Shown here piece by piece: positions 17,135 to 25,136 of a DNA stretch of 64,000 nt; the stretch's first letter is position 1, and each line of letters begins with the position of its first letter. The position numbers and the translations under genes are program-made. Under the pieces are notes generated by a model. That model was not told where the DNA came from. It did not search any database and saw only the letters and a list, made by a program, of their open reading frames with translations. The stretch is from Erwinia sp039023475. GTDB lineage: Bacteria; Pseudomonadota; Gammaproteobacteria; Enterobacterales; Enterobacteriaceae. The stretch spans positions 1 to 64,000 of the forward strand of contig NZ_JBCHVB010000001.1 in assembly GCF_039023475.1 (NCBI RefSeq). The letters are read 5' to 3'.

Positions 17135-18019
17135 TTATTTATCGTCTGCCGGCTGGCTTTGCAGAAAGTGGTAGGAGGCGCCTAACATCCCGGAGTCATT
17201 ACCGTAGGTTGCGGCTTCAATACGAATATCGATACCATACTTATCCAGACGCGCGGCAAGTTCGTCCAGGAAAGGCTTGCGCTCAGTAATGCCGCCACCG
17301 ATAAAAATGGTTTGGGGATCGAATACGCTGGCAAGGTTATAGAGGCAGGCAGAGAGATCCTCATAAAAATCATTCACCACCCTTTTAGCAATATCGTCGT
17401 CATTATCAGACGCATCGAACACATCTTTGCCGGTTATCTCATCAACGGGCTTTTTCACCTGCTGAGCGTAATTTTCCCGTAGCGCCGTCATGGTGCAGCT
17501 GCTCCCCATGGTATGAGGCGCAATATCGCTGTTGTCAGGGCGCGAGGTTAGCAGGCAACCAAACTCTCCGGCACGATTCCGGCTGCCGCGGATCAGGGCG
17601 CCGTTACAGAACGCCGCGCCGCCTAAGCCGGTACCGATAGTCAGCATCAGAAAATCGTTGAGCTGCTGAGCATTTCCTAACCAGCGTTCCGCCAGCAGGG
17701 CACAATGCGCATCGTTCTCAACGCTGACGGGCAGGGAGGTTTTTTCTTCCAGCCACTGCTGCAGAGGGAACTGGTCAAATTCCGGAATGGTACCGCCCAT
17801 AGAGATAAAGCCTGTCCCGGGATCGACATATCCCGGCGTACTGACCGCGATGCCGGCGCAGGAGGGATTTTTTTTCAGCCAGGCCATAATCTCTTCCAGG
17901 ATTTTTCCCCGGGATTGCTGGGCAATATCCACGCTGTCACTCTCTAAAATTTCTCCGCGGGCATTAGTTACTCCCATTTTTAACGAGGTTCCACCAATAT
18001 CGAAAGCCGCAATGTCCAT
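17135..18019 (-). CDS. bglK: ROK-family sugar kinase, BglK-like
   Basis: A cytoplasmic ATP-dependent sugar kinase of about 294 residues, closest in my recall to Klebsiella beta-glucoside kinase BglK (297 residues), which phosphorylates cellobiose-type disaccharides. Seen are AAFDIGGTSLKMGV (phosphate-1 loop), VENDAHCALLAERWLG (catalytic Asp), LTIGTGLGGAAFCNGALIRG, and IFIGGGITERKPFLDEL. The usual ROK cysteine cluster CxCGxxGC is not evident, as in BglK. ATG 18019 follows GGTG; the TTG at 18031 is less likely. No PTS or glycosidase is adjacent, so the substrate is inferred. Confidence 0.78.
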   Translation of the reverse strand: MDIAAFDIGGTSLKMGVTNARGEILESDSVDIAQQSRGKILEEIMAWLKKNPSCAGIAVSTPGYVDPGTGFISMGGTIPEFDQFPLQQWLEEKTSLPVSVENDAHCALLAERWLGNAQQLNDFLMLTIGTGLGGAAFCNGALIRGSRNRAGEFGCLLTSRPDNSDIAPHTMGSSCTMTALRENYAQQVKKPVDEITGKDVFDASDNDDDIAKRVVNDFYEDLSACLYNLASVFDPQTIFIGGGITERKPFLDELAARLDKYGIDIRIEAATYGNDSGMLGASYHFLQSQPADDK

Positions 18020-18428
18020 AAATTTCACCAATAAGTGATAAGAGTGGATTAATTATAGCGCTTTATAATAACCCGGCTTATCTGTTAGCAGGCTGAAAAC
18101 TATTATCAGCAAAATCTTAAAACAACGCGTTATTTAAATAAGTGTAAATATTCTGGTTATTTTTAATATTCACATGGCGCGAAAAGAGCACGGGCAAATA
18201 TGAGTATTCGCTAGTTAATATCGGGCGAAGTGCCTCAATTGCCGTATGCCTGGACTCCTGAGCGTCTGTTTCCCTGAGAAAAAGGGTCGGCCGTACCGGG
18301 AGAACGCCTGACCAGCGGCCCTTAACGGCGGAAAACCATCTTTTTTCATTGCGCCTTATGCCGGTAGAAGCGAAACTTTTTCCTGCACACGCTTATCCGA
18401 ACTGTCCATTGCCGTTCAGGGGAACATT
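18020..18428. other. Intergenic region between the ROK kinase and a methyltransferase gene
   Basis: About 410 bases, AT-rich at 18030-18170. It should hold the divergent promoters. I see no gene or clear operator. Confidence 0.3.
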
Positions 18429-19037
18429 ATGGATCACCCATCTTCACAAACTGTCATTAGCCTTTATGAAAGGCACTGCGCGGCCTTTGAAAAAATGCGC
18501 CCGGCGACCCTGCTGGAAAAGAGCTGGCTCGACAGCTTTGCCCAGGCTGTCCAGCCTGGCGGACATATTCTGGACATGGGGTGTGGCAATGACACACCGG
18601 TTGCGCAATACCTTTTCGGCCTGGGATTTCAGGTGACCGGGATAGATTCATCTTCCTCAATGATTGCCCGGTGCCGCGAAAAATTTGCGGATAATACCTG
18701 GATAGTTGCTGATATGCGGGAACTGGATCTCAAACGTAAGTTCGACGGCATCCTTGCCTGGGACAGCTTTTTCCACCTCGCCCGCACCGGCCAGCGTCAG
18801 ATGTTTGATATTTTTTCTGCTCATGCCAACAACGGGGCGGCTCTGATGTTTAACTCTGGCCCAGCGGATGGCGAAGCCATCGGGGAGTTTAAGGGCGAAC
18901 CGCTTTATCATTCCAGCCTTGCCGCCGATGAATACCGCGCTTTAATGCAGCAATCGGGTTTCCGGGTCATTAAACACGCTGTTGAAGATCCGCTATGTGG
19001 CGGGCGCACGATCTGGCTGGCGGAGAAGCATGACTAA
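18429..19037 (+). CDS. Class I SAM-dependent methyltransferase
   Basis: A 202-residue soluble methyltransferase. Motif I is ILDMGCGNDTPVAQYLFG (about 46-63) and the acidic residue of strand 2 lies in VTGIDSSSSMI. ADMRELDL is motif II, and the GILAWDSFFHL segment is motif IV. The target is unknown; small-molecule substrates are typical for this size. ATG 18429 follows GGGGAAC. It stands alone and convergent with the RidA gene. Confidence 0.85.
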   Translation: MDHPSSQTVISLYERHCAAFEKMRPATLLEKSWLDSFAQAVQPGGHILDMGCGNDTPVAQYLFGLGFQVTGIDSSSSMIARCREKFADNTWIVADMRELDLKRKFDGILAWDSFFHLARTGQRQMFDIFSAHANNGAALMFNSGPADGEAIGEFKGEPLYHSSLAADEYRALMQQSGFRVIKHAVEDPLCGGRTIWLAEKHD

Positions 19038-19120
19038 ATTTCCGGCCTGATGCAGGCAGAGAATGGCCCGGCAAAAGTCACGGCGCCGGACAGCTTTTAT
19101 TAACCGACAGAAAAAATAGC

Positions 19121-19498
19121 TTACAGACCGAAGACCGCTTCGATTTCTATCTTCAGGTCGGGTGAGAAAAGCCGGCTTACCTCAACCAGTGAGCTGGCGG
19201 GAAGGGCATCGCCATAGTTGCGGTAAAGCACTTCACGCAGCGCAGCAATTTCCTCAAAAGAGGTGATGAAAATTGTCACCTTAATCAGCGAAGAAAAATC
19301 GGTGCCCTCGGCCTGAGCCACTTTCCTTATCTGACTGAAGACTTCCTCCGCCTGCTCAGCAATACCGGCGTGTTGCGCGGCGGTGCCAAATGCGGTCAGG
19401 CCTGAAATATACAGCGTATGCAGATGCTTCACCGCGTGAACGTAGGGTGCTTTAACTTCACCCAGCTCAGGATAATTTTTACGTTCTACCTTATTCAT
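19121..19498 (-). CDS. RidA-family protein
   Basis: A 125-residue YjgF/YER057c/UK114-fold protein. RidA enzymes hydrolyse reactive enamine/imine intermediates released by PLP enzymes. The segment HLHTLYISGLTAFGT is the first signature region and EVSRLFSPDLKIEIEAVFGL is the conserved C-terminal region. The catalytic Arg of archetypal RidA (RVEI or ARVEV context) is replaced by SRLFSPDLKIEIEA, so it may belong to a Rid subgroup without deaminase activity. RBS GGGGAGAAC. Confidence 0.8.
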   Translation of the reverse strand: MNKVERKNYPELGEVKAPYVHAVKHLHTLYISGLTAFGTAAQHAGIAEQAEEVFSQIRKVAQAEGTDFSSLIKVTIFITSFEEIAALREVLYRNYGDALPASSLVEVSRLFSPDLKIEIEAVFGL

Positions 19499-19669
19499 AC
19501 CGTTCTCCCCGTCAAGGTTAAAAGCACGCGAATATTATCATCCGCCCGTTACGATAAAATTATATAAGCATCAGTATATTATCCACATCAGCTGACTATT
19601 GTAGAGGCTTTACGCCGCCTGGAAGAACATTTAATGGAAGGCGCTTCATTCTACGATTCGCCTTGACAG

Positions 19670-19687
19670 GTAAAACGAACGTTTTAC
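19670..19687. promoter_or_regulatory. TetR autoregulatory operator (18-bp palindrome)
   Basis: GTAAAACG-AA-CGTTTTAC is a perfect inverted repeat lying between TTGACA (19663-19668) and a TACACT -10-like hexamer (19685-19690). Repressor binding would block the promoter. The predicted start site falls on or within a base or two of the tetR start codon. Confidence 0.75.
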
Positions 19688-19696
19688 ACTTTGAGG

Positions 19697-20245
19697 ATGA
19701 AAAAACAGCATGAAATGATTACAAGCGCCATGCACATCTTCGATACAGAGAGCCTTCGCGGTGTCGGTATCGATCGTGTGGTGGCCCATTCCGGCGTCTC
19801 AACGCGCACGCTCTATAAGCATTTTGGTTCGCGCGATGGGCTGATCCTGGCCGTGCTGAAGGCGAGGCATCTGGCCTTTATGGAGCAGCTGGCAGCAGAA
19901 TGCAGCGATGGCGATCCTGTTGGGGCAGTGTTTGATTCACTGCGGCAGTGGATGGAAGTGCATGGAACACAAGGATGTATGCTGCTGCGGGCGCGCAGTG
20001 AGTATGCCACCGCGAATGAGGAGATTGTCGCGCTTGTCCACAGGCAGAAAAGTGAGTTTCGCGCTGAGCTTGCCAGGCGTGTCCGGCTCGCGGTGGGTGA
20101 AGAAGATGAAAGGATTATCAACCAGATCTGGCTGTTATTTGAAGGCGCTACGGCGTCAGCCGCCATTGCCACTGTTTCCATCATCGATGATGCCAGGGAT
20201 GCCGCACATTCACTTCTTACCGTAGCCAGGGCGCGTAAAGTATGA
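19697..20245 (+). CDS. TetR-family regulator of the adjacent MFS exporter
   Basis: A 182-residue repressor with an N-terminal HTH (residues about 8-52: GVGIDRVVAHSGVSTRTLYKHFGSR) and a ligand-binding C-terminal domain. It overlaps the downstream MFS gene by four bases, so both form one operon, with an operator just upstream. ATG 19697 is preferred over TTG 19691. If the promoter is placed correctly the mRNA is leaderless or nearly so. Inducer unknown. Confidence 0.85.
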   Translation: MKKQHEMITSAMHIFDTESLRGVGIDRVVAHSGVSTRTLYKHFGSRDGLILAVLKARHLAFMEQLAAECSDGDPVGAVFDSLRQWMEVHGTQGCMLLRARSEYATANEEIVALVHRQKSEFRAELARRVRLAVGEEDERIINQIWLLFEGATASAAIATVSIIDDARDAAHSLLTVARARKV

Positions 20246-21396
20246 ATAGTCGTATTAATTTTGTTGCCGCCGCGTTTTCACTGACTGCGCTTTCTTACGG
20301 CCTTGCGCGTTTTGCTTACGGGCTTCTTCTTCCACAGATTCGGGAAGATCTTGCTGTTAGCGTGACCGTTGCAGGATGGATCGGCGGCAGCGCATTTGCT
20401 GCCTACTGTCTTGGTATCAGTTTCGTGCTGCTGGCCCCGGGTAAGCTCAGCGCCCGGACAATTACCCTGCTGGCGGGACTCACCGCAACTTTTGGTATGC
20501 TGCTGGTGGCGCTGTCAGCCTCAGCCTGGGTGCTGGCGGCAGGTATTGCGCTGGCGGGGCTGAGTACCGGTCTGACGTCGCCGCCCCTCGCTTTCGCCGT
20601 TTCCCGTCAGTTTGGTGACAAAAACCGGCCCAAGGCTAACGCCACAATTAATGCTGGCACGGCGGCCGGTATTGTCTTTTCCGGTATGGCCGCCTGGCTG
20701 GCGCCGGGCTCATGGCGCGAAATTTACTTTGCTTTCGTACTGACAGGCGCAGCCGTCACTGTCTGGCTCTGGTTTGCTTTCCCGCGCGGTCTGCACGCCG
20801 CGTCCGGCAGCCCGGTTTCCTGGGCTATTTTGAAACGTCCCGGGCTTTTTACATTATGCGTAAGCGCGTTCTTTATGGGCGTCTCCAGTGCGGCCATCTG
20901 GACCTTCGCCGCCGATATTCTGCGTGATAAGGCGGGCTTTACCTCCGCTTATATCGCGTTGATTTGGGTGGCGCTGGGCATTTCCGGCCTGGTCGGGGCG
21001 CTGACTGGCGTGCTGACCAACCGCTTTGGTATCAGGCCCATTCACGCTTTCTCACTGCTGGGAATGGCTGTTGCAACGGCGGGACTTGTCATGGCTCCCC
21101 TCTCTGCCGCCTGTGGCTTTGTGGCAGTAAGCCTGTTTGGGGCGGCCTATATTGTCTCAACCGGCGTCTATTTAATTCAGGGGACCGAACTCCTTGCCGA
21201 TCGTCCCGATCTGGGGCTGGGCATTCCATTTCTGGCGGTGGCAACAGGCCAGGCGGTTGGCAATCCGTTATTTGGCGCGTTACTCGCATCAACCGGCTTG
21301 ATGAATGCCCTTCTTGCTTTCGCGGCGACAGCCGGCATCGCCGCCTTTATCAGACCATCGCCAGAACAGCTGAGGAGAAGGGCAGCCATCCGCTAA
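20242..21396 (+). CDS. MFS transporter (YbfB/CynX-like)
   Basis: A 384-residue major-facilitator protein with about 12 hydrophobic segments. It begins with ALSYGLARFAYGLLLPQIR, a feature of the YbfB-like MFS group, followed by LSTGLTSPPLAFAVSRQF and FAADILRDKAG. It is likely an efflux or uptake permease controlled by the overlapping TetR gene. The start overlaps the tetR stop (ATGA). Confidence 0.87.
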   Translation: MNSRINFVAAAFSLTALSYGLARFAYGLLLPQIREDLAVSVTVAGWIGGSAFAAYCLGISFVLLAPGKLSARTITLLAGLTATFGMLLVALSASAWVLAAGIALAGLSTGLTSPPLAFAVSRQFGDKNRPKANATINAGTAAGIVFSGMAAWLAPGSWREIYFAFVLTGAAVTVWLWFAFPRGLHAASGSPVSWAILKRPGLFTLCVSAFFMGVSSAAIWTFAADILRDKAGFTSAYIALIWVALGISGLVGALTGVLTNRFGIRPIHAFSLLGMAVATAGLVMAPLSAACGFVAVSLFGAAYIVSTGVYLIQGTELLADRPDLGLGIPFLAVATGQAVGNPLFGALLASTGLMNALLAFAATAGIAAFIRPSPEQLRRRAAIR

Positions 21397-21466
21397 GCGC
21401 ACTGTCGCAGAAGTCGCCGTTTTGTCGTTAAGCAAAACGGCGACGTAGCATGTCGGGAAGGGATAG

Positions 21467-21601
21467 TTACCGCGCGATGGGCAAGTCCGCGTATCTTGTC
21501 GTATAGGCCGGGGAAAGCATTTCGCGCTTCATTGCCCAGGCTTTCTCCATACCCTGACCGGCAAACCAGATTTTGCCTTTACCGCTTATTAAAAAGCGCA
21601 T
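21467..21601 (-). pseudogene. umuC 3'-end remnant
   Basis: A 44-codon minus-strand frame encodes SGKGKIWFAGQGMEKAWAMK followed by REMLSPAYTTR and a stop. This matches the C-terminus of UmuC, compared with GKVWLAGQG...MKREMLSPRYTT in the intact UmuC of this window. Nothing upstream continues the gene, so only the last tenth remains. It differs from the intact copy at several residues, so it derives from a different umuC rather than a recent duplication. It lies in opposite orientation to the nearby umuD. Confidence 0.85.
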
Positions 21602-21727
21602 GTTTTTTGCCATATTTCATTCACGGGGAACCTGTATTGCAGGTATTCACTCAACGGATCTTTTGGTAACCTGATCGGCTGGAATTCTCCCAGCCTTATA
21701 GCCGTTCTATCGGTCAAGGAGGTTCCC

Positions 21728-22378
21728 ATGCATGTCCGTCGTAAACATCAACCTTTCTCCTCCCTCTCACGGCGTATCCGCCGTCGGCAAGTCATCAGAC
21801 TTAAAAATCTTATTCATAAAGAACGTCATCGTTGCGGTGGAATATTTTATGATGAATGTGATTTCAACAGATTTGACGATGAGCCGGGTTATATCTGGAG
21901 CTGGAGTGATATTTACTTTACTGGATTAGATCCTGCTACTTTCTGGAATGCGGAAATCATTACAGCGCAGGTGGCTTTCAGGGATGCGGTTCACGCCCGT
22001 GCATTTGATGAAGCCTGGGAACGGCTCAGTGAGCCGCAACGTGAATGCGAAGTTAAAATAGAAACCCGACCTGATTATAATGCCAGCGGGAAAATAGTCA
22101 GTCATACCCTGATCCCTCGCGAAGCTAGTCAGTATGATGCTTTCAATGGTCTTACATTTTCTGAATATGTTAAGAAGCGTGAGCAGGAAATTAGCCGGGA
22201 TGAACCTCCCGTGTTTTACCGCCGCTACGAGCTTTTACCTGGTTATGCTTACGGTTCAGGGCTGCGCATGATTGTTGATGCTTCGGCGTTAAGTCAGAAA
22301 GCGATCGAAGATGCTATTGCTGATTTTCGTTTACACGGTGAGTGTGATTTGGGTTTATCTGAATCGTTTTCGTTTTGA
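21728..22378 (+). CDS. Hypothetical protein, 216 aa
   Basis: Not recognised. The start is well supported: AAGGAGG lies seven bases before ATG 21728. The first 40 residues are very basic (RRKHQ, RRIRRRQ, KERHR); the remainder is acidic and aromatic (FYDECDFNRFDDEPGYIWSW, EYVKKREQEISRDEPP). No membrane segment or signal peptide is seen. It sits between umuC debris and umuD in an AT-richer stretch, suggesting an acquired gene. Confidence 0.6.
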   Translation: MHVRRKHQPFSSLSRRIRRRQVIRLKNLIHKERHRCGGIFYDECDFNRFDDEPGYIWSWSDIYFTGLDPATFWNAEIITAQVAFRDAVHARAFDEAWERLSEPQRECEVKIETRPDYNASGKIVSHTLIPREASQYDAFNGLTFSEYVKKREQEISRDEPPVFYRRYELLPGYAYGSGLRMIVDASALSQKAIEDAIADFRLHGECDLGLSESFSF

Positions 22379-22561
22379 AAAAATGCCATCCCAGCGAAAA
22401 CTGGTGCATAAGATCGGGTTATTTTGGCAGCAGAACATCTGCCGTGAAGAAGCGGTTGAAAATTTACCGCCACACAAAATTATTTCAAAATCATAGGGAT
22501 AAAAAATAGATAATGAGTCATTGTTAAAGCACAGCTTGATCTCCATCAGTGATGCATAATA

Positions 22562-22577
22562 CTGTATGTATATACAG
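22562..22577. promoter_or_regulatory. LexA box upstream of umuD
   Basis: CTGTATGTATATACAG is a full CTGT-N8-ACAG LexA operator. It lies only nine bases before ATG 22587, so transcription should be SOS-inducible with a very short leader. Confidence 0.88.
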
Positions 22578-22586
22578 TTTAAATTA

Positions 22587-23018
22587 ATGGTGATTATCTT
22601 GCAGTTCTTCACGCCTACTGAGCTACGCCAGGACGTAGCATTATCTATGTTCGGCGAGCTTGTCCCATGCGGATTCCCGAGTCCTGCACAGGATTATGTT
22701 GAGCGGCGCATTGACCTGAATGAACTGATGATTCAGCACCCGAGTGCGACCTATTTCGTGAAGTCCAGCGGTGACGCGATGATTGACGCCGGGATTTGCG
22801 AGGGCGATTTGCTGGTGGTGGATAGTTCCCGTCAGGCTGCGCATGGCAATATCGTCATTGCGGTAGTCGGGGGTGAATTTACCGTTAAGCGCCTCCAGCT
22901 ACATCCGGTTGTCATGCTTAAGCCTGAAAATACGCTTTATGCGCCAATCATGATAGGCAGCGAAGACAGTCTGGAAATTTTCGGCGTGGTAACCTATATC
23001 GTGAAATCTGCGAGCTGA
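22587..23018 (+). CDS. umuD: UmuD-like protein with Ser60 replaced by Ala
   Basis: A full-length UmuD homologue (about 143 residues; E. coli 139). UmuD is normally a LexA-like protein that cleaves itself at Cys24-Gly25 with a Ser60-Lys97 dyad to give UmuD', the active Pol V subunit. Here the cleavage site CGFPSPA and the lysine in GEFTVKRLQL are present. The serine context reads SSGDAMID, codon GCG at 22776-22778, so the nucleophile is Ala, equal to the classic non-cleavable S60A form. The start may be ATG 22587 or TTG 22599 (which aligns best with E. coli). No umuC follows; an IS remnant begins 22 bases after the stop. Confidence 0.88.
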   Translation: MVIILQFFTPTELRQDVALSMFGELVPCGFPSPAQDYVERRIDLNELMIQHPSATYFVKSSGDAMIDAGICEGDLLVVDSSRQAAHGNIVIAVVGGEFTVKRLQLHPVVMLKPENTLYAPIMIGSEDSLEIFGVVTYIVKSAS

Positions 23019-23040
23019 TTATGTTTGCTCTGTGTGATGT

Positions 23041-23765
23041 TGTAAGTATCCCTGCAATACGGATCATTCACTTTTAGAGATCTTCCGACATACTGACTAT
23101 GTCCCCTGAGGAGATCGCTATGCGCAAGATCCGATTTACTGAACACCAGATCATCGCCGTTCTCAAATCTGTCGAAGCCGGGCGAACCGTCAAAGATGTC
23201 TGCCATGAGGCCGCTATATCCGAAACCAGCTATTACAACTGGAAAGCGAAATATGGCGGGATGGAAGCGGCTGATATTAAAAAGATCAAAGATCTGGAAG
23301 ACGAGAACCGGCGGCTAAAACAGATGCTTGCCGATCTCAGTCTTGAATGTCGGGCGCTGAAAGACGTTATCGAAAAAAGCTTTAAAACCAGCGATAAAGC
23401 GGGAGCTCGTCAGCTATCTGACGGCACAATTTGCCATGAGCATCCGCCAGGCGTGCAGGACCTTATCGCTGTGCAGGACGGTATATTTTTATCAGCCCGA
23501 TACCCGGCGTGATGAACCTGTGATCCGGGCTTTAACTGAACTGGCTGAGCGCTATCCGCGATATGGCTTTAAGAAGCTGTTTCAGGTGTTGCGCAGGCAG
23601 GGCAACGTCTGGGATCACAAACGTGTTCACCGGCTTTACTGCGTGCTGAAACTGAATTTTCGTCGCAAGGGCAAACAACGTCTGCCGGTGCGCAATCCGG
23701 CACCGCTGGCAACGCCGGAAGCGCTTAACCAGAGCGTGCGTGGAACTAAAACGGATGTACTTACA
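23041..23765 (+). mobile_element. Internally deleted IS3-family element
   Basis: Left end TGTAAGTATCC at 23041; a short inverted match TACTTACA ends at 23765. The element is only 725 bases, against about 1.2-1.3 kb for complete IS3-family members, and has lost most of orfB. No target duplication is evident. The same left end occurs at 32394. Confidence 0.75.
23120..23512 (+). CDS. IS3-family OrfA (HTH_21 transposase subunit)
   Basis: From ATG 23120 the product begins MRKIRFTEHQIIAVLKSVEA. It has an HTH segment (VKDVCHEAAISETSYYNWKAK) and a leucine-zipper-like tail (LEDENRRLKQMLADLSLE). The real OrfA region ends near 23380; residues after DVIEKSF are out-of-frame translation of orfB. An A6G slippery run at 23373-23379 is where a -1 frameshift would join OrfA to OrfB in the intact element. 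Confidence 0.85.
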   Translation: MRKIRFTEHQIIAVLKSVEAGRTVKDVCHEAAISETSYYNWKAKYGGMEAADIKKIKDLEDENRRLKQMLADLSLECRALKDVIEKSFKTSDKAGARQLSDGTICHEHPPGVQDLIAVQDGIFLSARYPA

Positions 23766-23768
23766 TAG
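23380..23768 (+). pseudogene. IS3-family OrfB fragment lacking the DDE domain
   Basis: Frame -1 relative to OrfA encodes the start of the OrfB integrase (SIRQACRTLSLCRTVYFYQP, ERYPRYGFKKLFQVLRRQG, HRLYCVLKLNFRRKGKQRLP). It breaks off at EALNQS just before the catalytic domain and then runs into the right terminal repeat. It cannot encode an active transposase. Confidence 0.85.
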
Positions 23769-23909
23769 GGTCCATTATCCTACGTTAGGCGTCATTGTAT
23801 TCGTTAACCATAACCTCTTACGTAAGTCGGCCTCGACACATACTCTGCTCAAGATAGGCTTATGTTATGTATTGTACTGGCTGGAATATTTTTAATTTCT
23901 TAGTAAATC

Positions 23910-24089
23910 ATGATGGGATATATATTTTGGTTTGATAAGTTAGATACCCACGCAATTCTTGAATCTCACAAGTCCTGTGTTTCAAAGGCACGCCAGCGGC
24001 TACTTTCTCAATTTAATGACATCTCGCGTGAGGCTGACGAGGCGGAGCAGGCACACTATTTCCATTTAAACAATGGATTATCTCCTTAA
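23910..24089 (+). CDS. Small hypothetical ORF ending in a repeat (59 aa)
   Basis: ATG 23910 to TAA 24089 gives a protein-like sequence with WFDKLDTHAILESHKSC and a helical segment ARQRLLSQFNDISREADEAE. Its last ten codons (HYFHLNNGLSP) lie within a repeat that recurs at 30230, where a matching frame end (FHLNNALPP) is seen. It is probably the 3' end of, or a small gene in, a transposon. Function unknown. Confidence 0.4.
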   Translation: MMGYIFWFDKLDTHAILESHKSCVSKARQRLLSQFNDISREADEAEQAHYFHLNNGLSP

Positions 24090-24207
24090 CGTACGTTTTC
24101 GTGCCATTGGTCTTTAAACCCCGCAGAGTCAAGAAAATAAGAACGCCAGTGTGGCCAGTTCAAAAAACGGGCTAACGTACAATTTTTCCCATATCCAAAC
24201 TGACCCC
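24059..24207 (-). repeat. Tn3-like end, copy A (left of the efflux cassette)
   Basis: A roughly 70-base block (24059-24128) matches 30230-30297. It is followed by an end-like sequence, read on the minus strand as GGGG-TCAGTTTGGAT...TTGTACGTTAG (24172-24207). The GGGG start, TACGTTAG-type finish and length of about 36 bases match the style of Tn3-family terminal repeats. Copies B (30304-30340) and C (31818-31853) are similar. No transposase gene is present. Confidence 0.6.
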
Positions 24208-24339
24208 TGTGGAAGAGACGAATACTTTTCAGGTGATGAAAGCATCGGAGAAACTAGTGAAACTGCTTACAGTCTTAAAAATCACACCAGGAAATAAAAA
24301 AATTATTTTTTGGAAGGTCAGCACCTAAAAAAATGGTTT

Positions 24340-25014
24340 TTATTTTACAGGAATATAGTAACAAATATTTATGGATGTGCTGGATATTTTCTCAATGCAT
24401 AAAATCTCGCTTTTCCCATTATGGATATACCCTCCATAACAAAGAGAAGAAAAAATAAAAAAAGAAAATTGAATGAAGTTCTTCGCCGTTCCTGAGTAAC
24501 TAAATTTAAGATGCTTGTTTACGGGTTTACCTGGAGGGGGTAAAGATGGTGGATTCTCTTTCATATATAACATATCACAACACAAAATATTCATATCGCT
24601 TTGCCCACGCAGTGCGTTTATGTCCAGTGAATATGCTTGCCCTTCTTTTAACTTTTTTGCTAATTCATTCAGAAAAGAAATGTCTCCTTTCTGATATGCA
24701 TCGACACCACACCGAACAATAGTACATTCCGATCCCTTTCTTTTTTGTATGTTAACCACTTCAGGGGGAGATATGTCGGCCTGCTTGTTCAGTATCGACT
24801 CTTGTGTTAACCTTAATGCGCAGGCTGATTTGCTCATTTTCCTTTTTCGGATATACTCAGCAAGCCGTATACCTGTTTTGTCTCTGAACATACGCTGAAG
24901 ATACCATTTGCTGTATCCGGATTTATCAGCAACGTGCTCTATTTTAAGACGTTGTTCCATATTCCCCTCAATCCACTCAATTAAATCCAGTATAAAAATA
25001 TCTCTCTCTGTCAT
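24340..25014 (-). CDS. AraC/MarA-like regulator with an atypical C-terminus
   Basis: A 224-residue protein. Residues 1-60 match the first HTH half of MarA/SoxS/RamA/TetD proteins (IEWIEGNMEQRLKIEHVADK, SGYSKWYLQRMFRDKTG, EYIRKRKMSKSACALRLT). The second HTH expected after ILxIA is missing; the sequence changes to ILNKQADISPPEVVNIQKRK and continues as about 140 residues I do not recognise. A C-terminal hydrophobic stretch (FIQFSFFIFSSLCYGG) may be buried or membrane-associated. ATG 25014 is preceded by AAAAGGATAACG. It is next to the RND pump on the same strand, so a pump activator is the natural guess. Confidence 0.65.
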   Translation of the reverse strand: MTERDIFILDLIEWIEGNMEQRLKIEHVADKSGYSKWYLQRMFRDKTGIRLAEYIRKRKMSKSACALRLTQESILNKQADISPPEVVNIQKRKGSECTIVRCGVDAYQKGDISFLNELAKKLKEGQAYSLDINALRGQSDMNILCCDMLYMKENPPSLPPPGKPVNKHLKFSYSGTAKNFIQFSFFIFSSLCYGGYIHNGKSEILCIEKISSTSINICYYIPVK

Positions 25015-25136
25015 TACGTTATCCTTTTCATAAATTCTCTTTGTGTCTGATAAGCCAGATTCCATCAAAGAAGTCAGGCTTATCATAGTGATATAAAAAA
25101 GGTTCAGCCGTTATATTGCCCTATGGCATGTGATTG

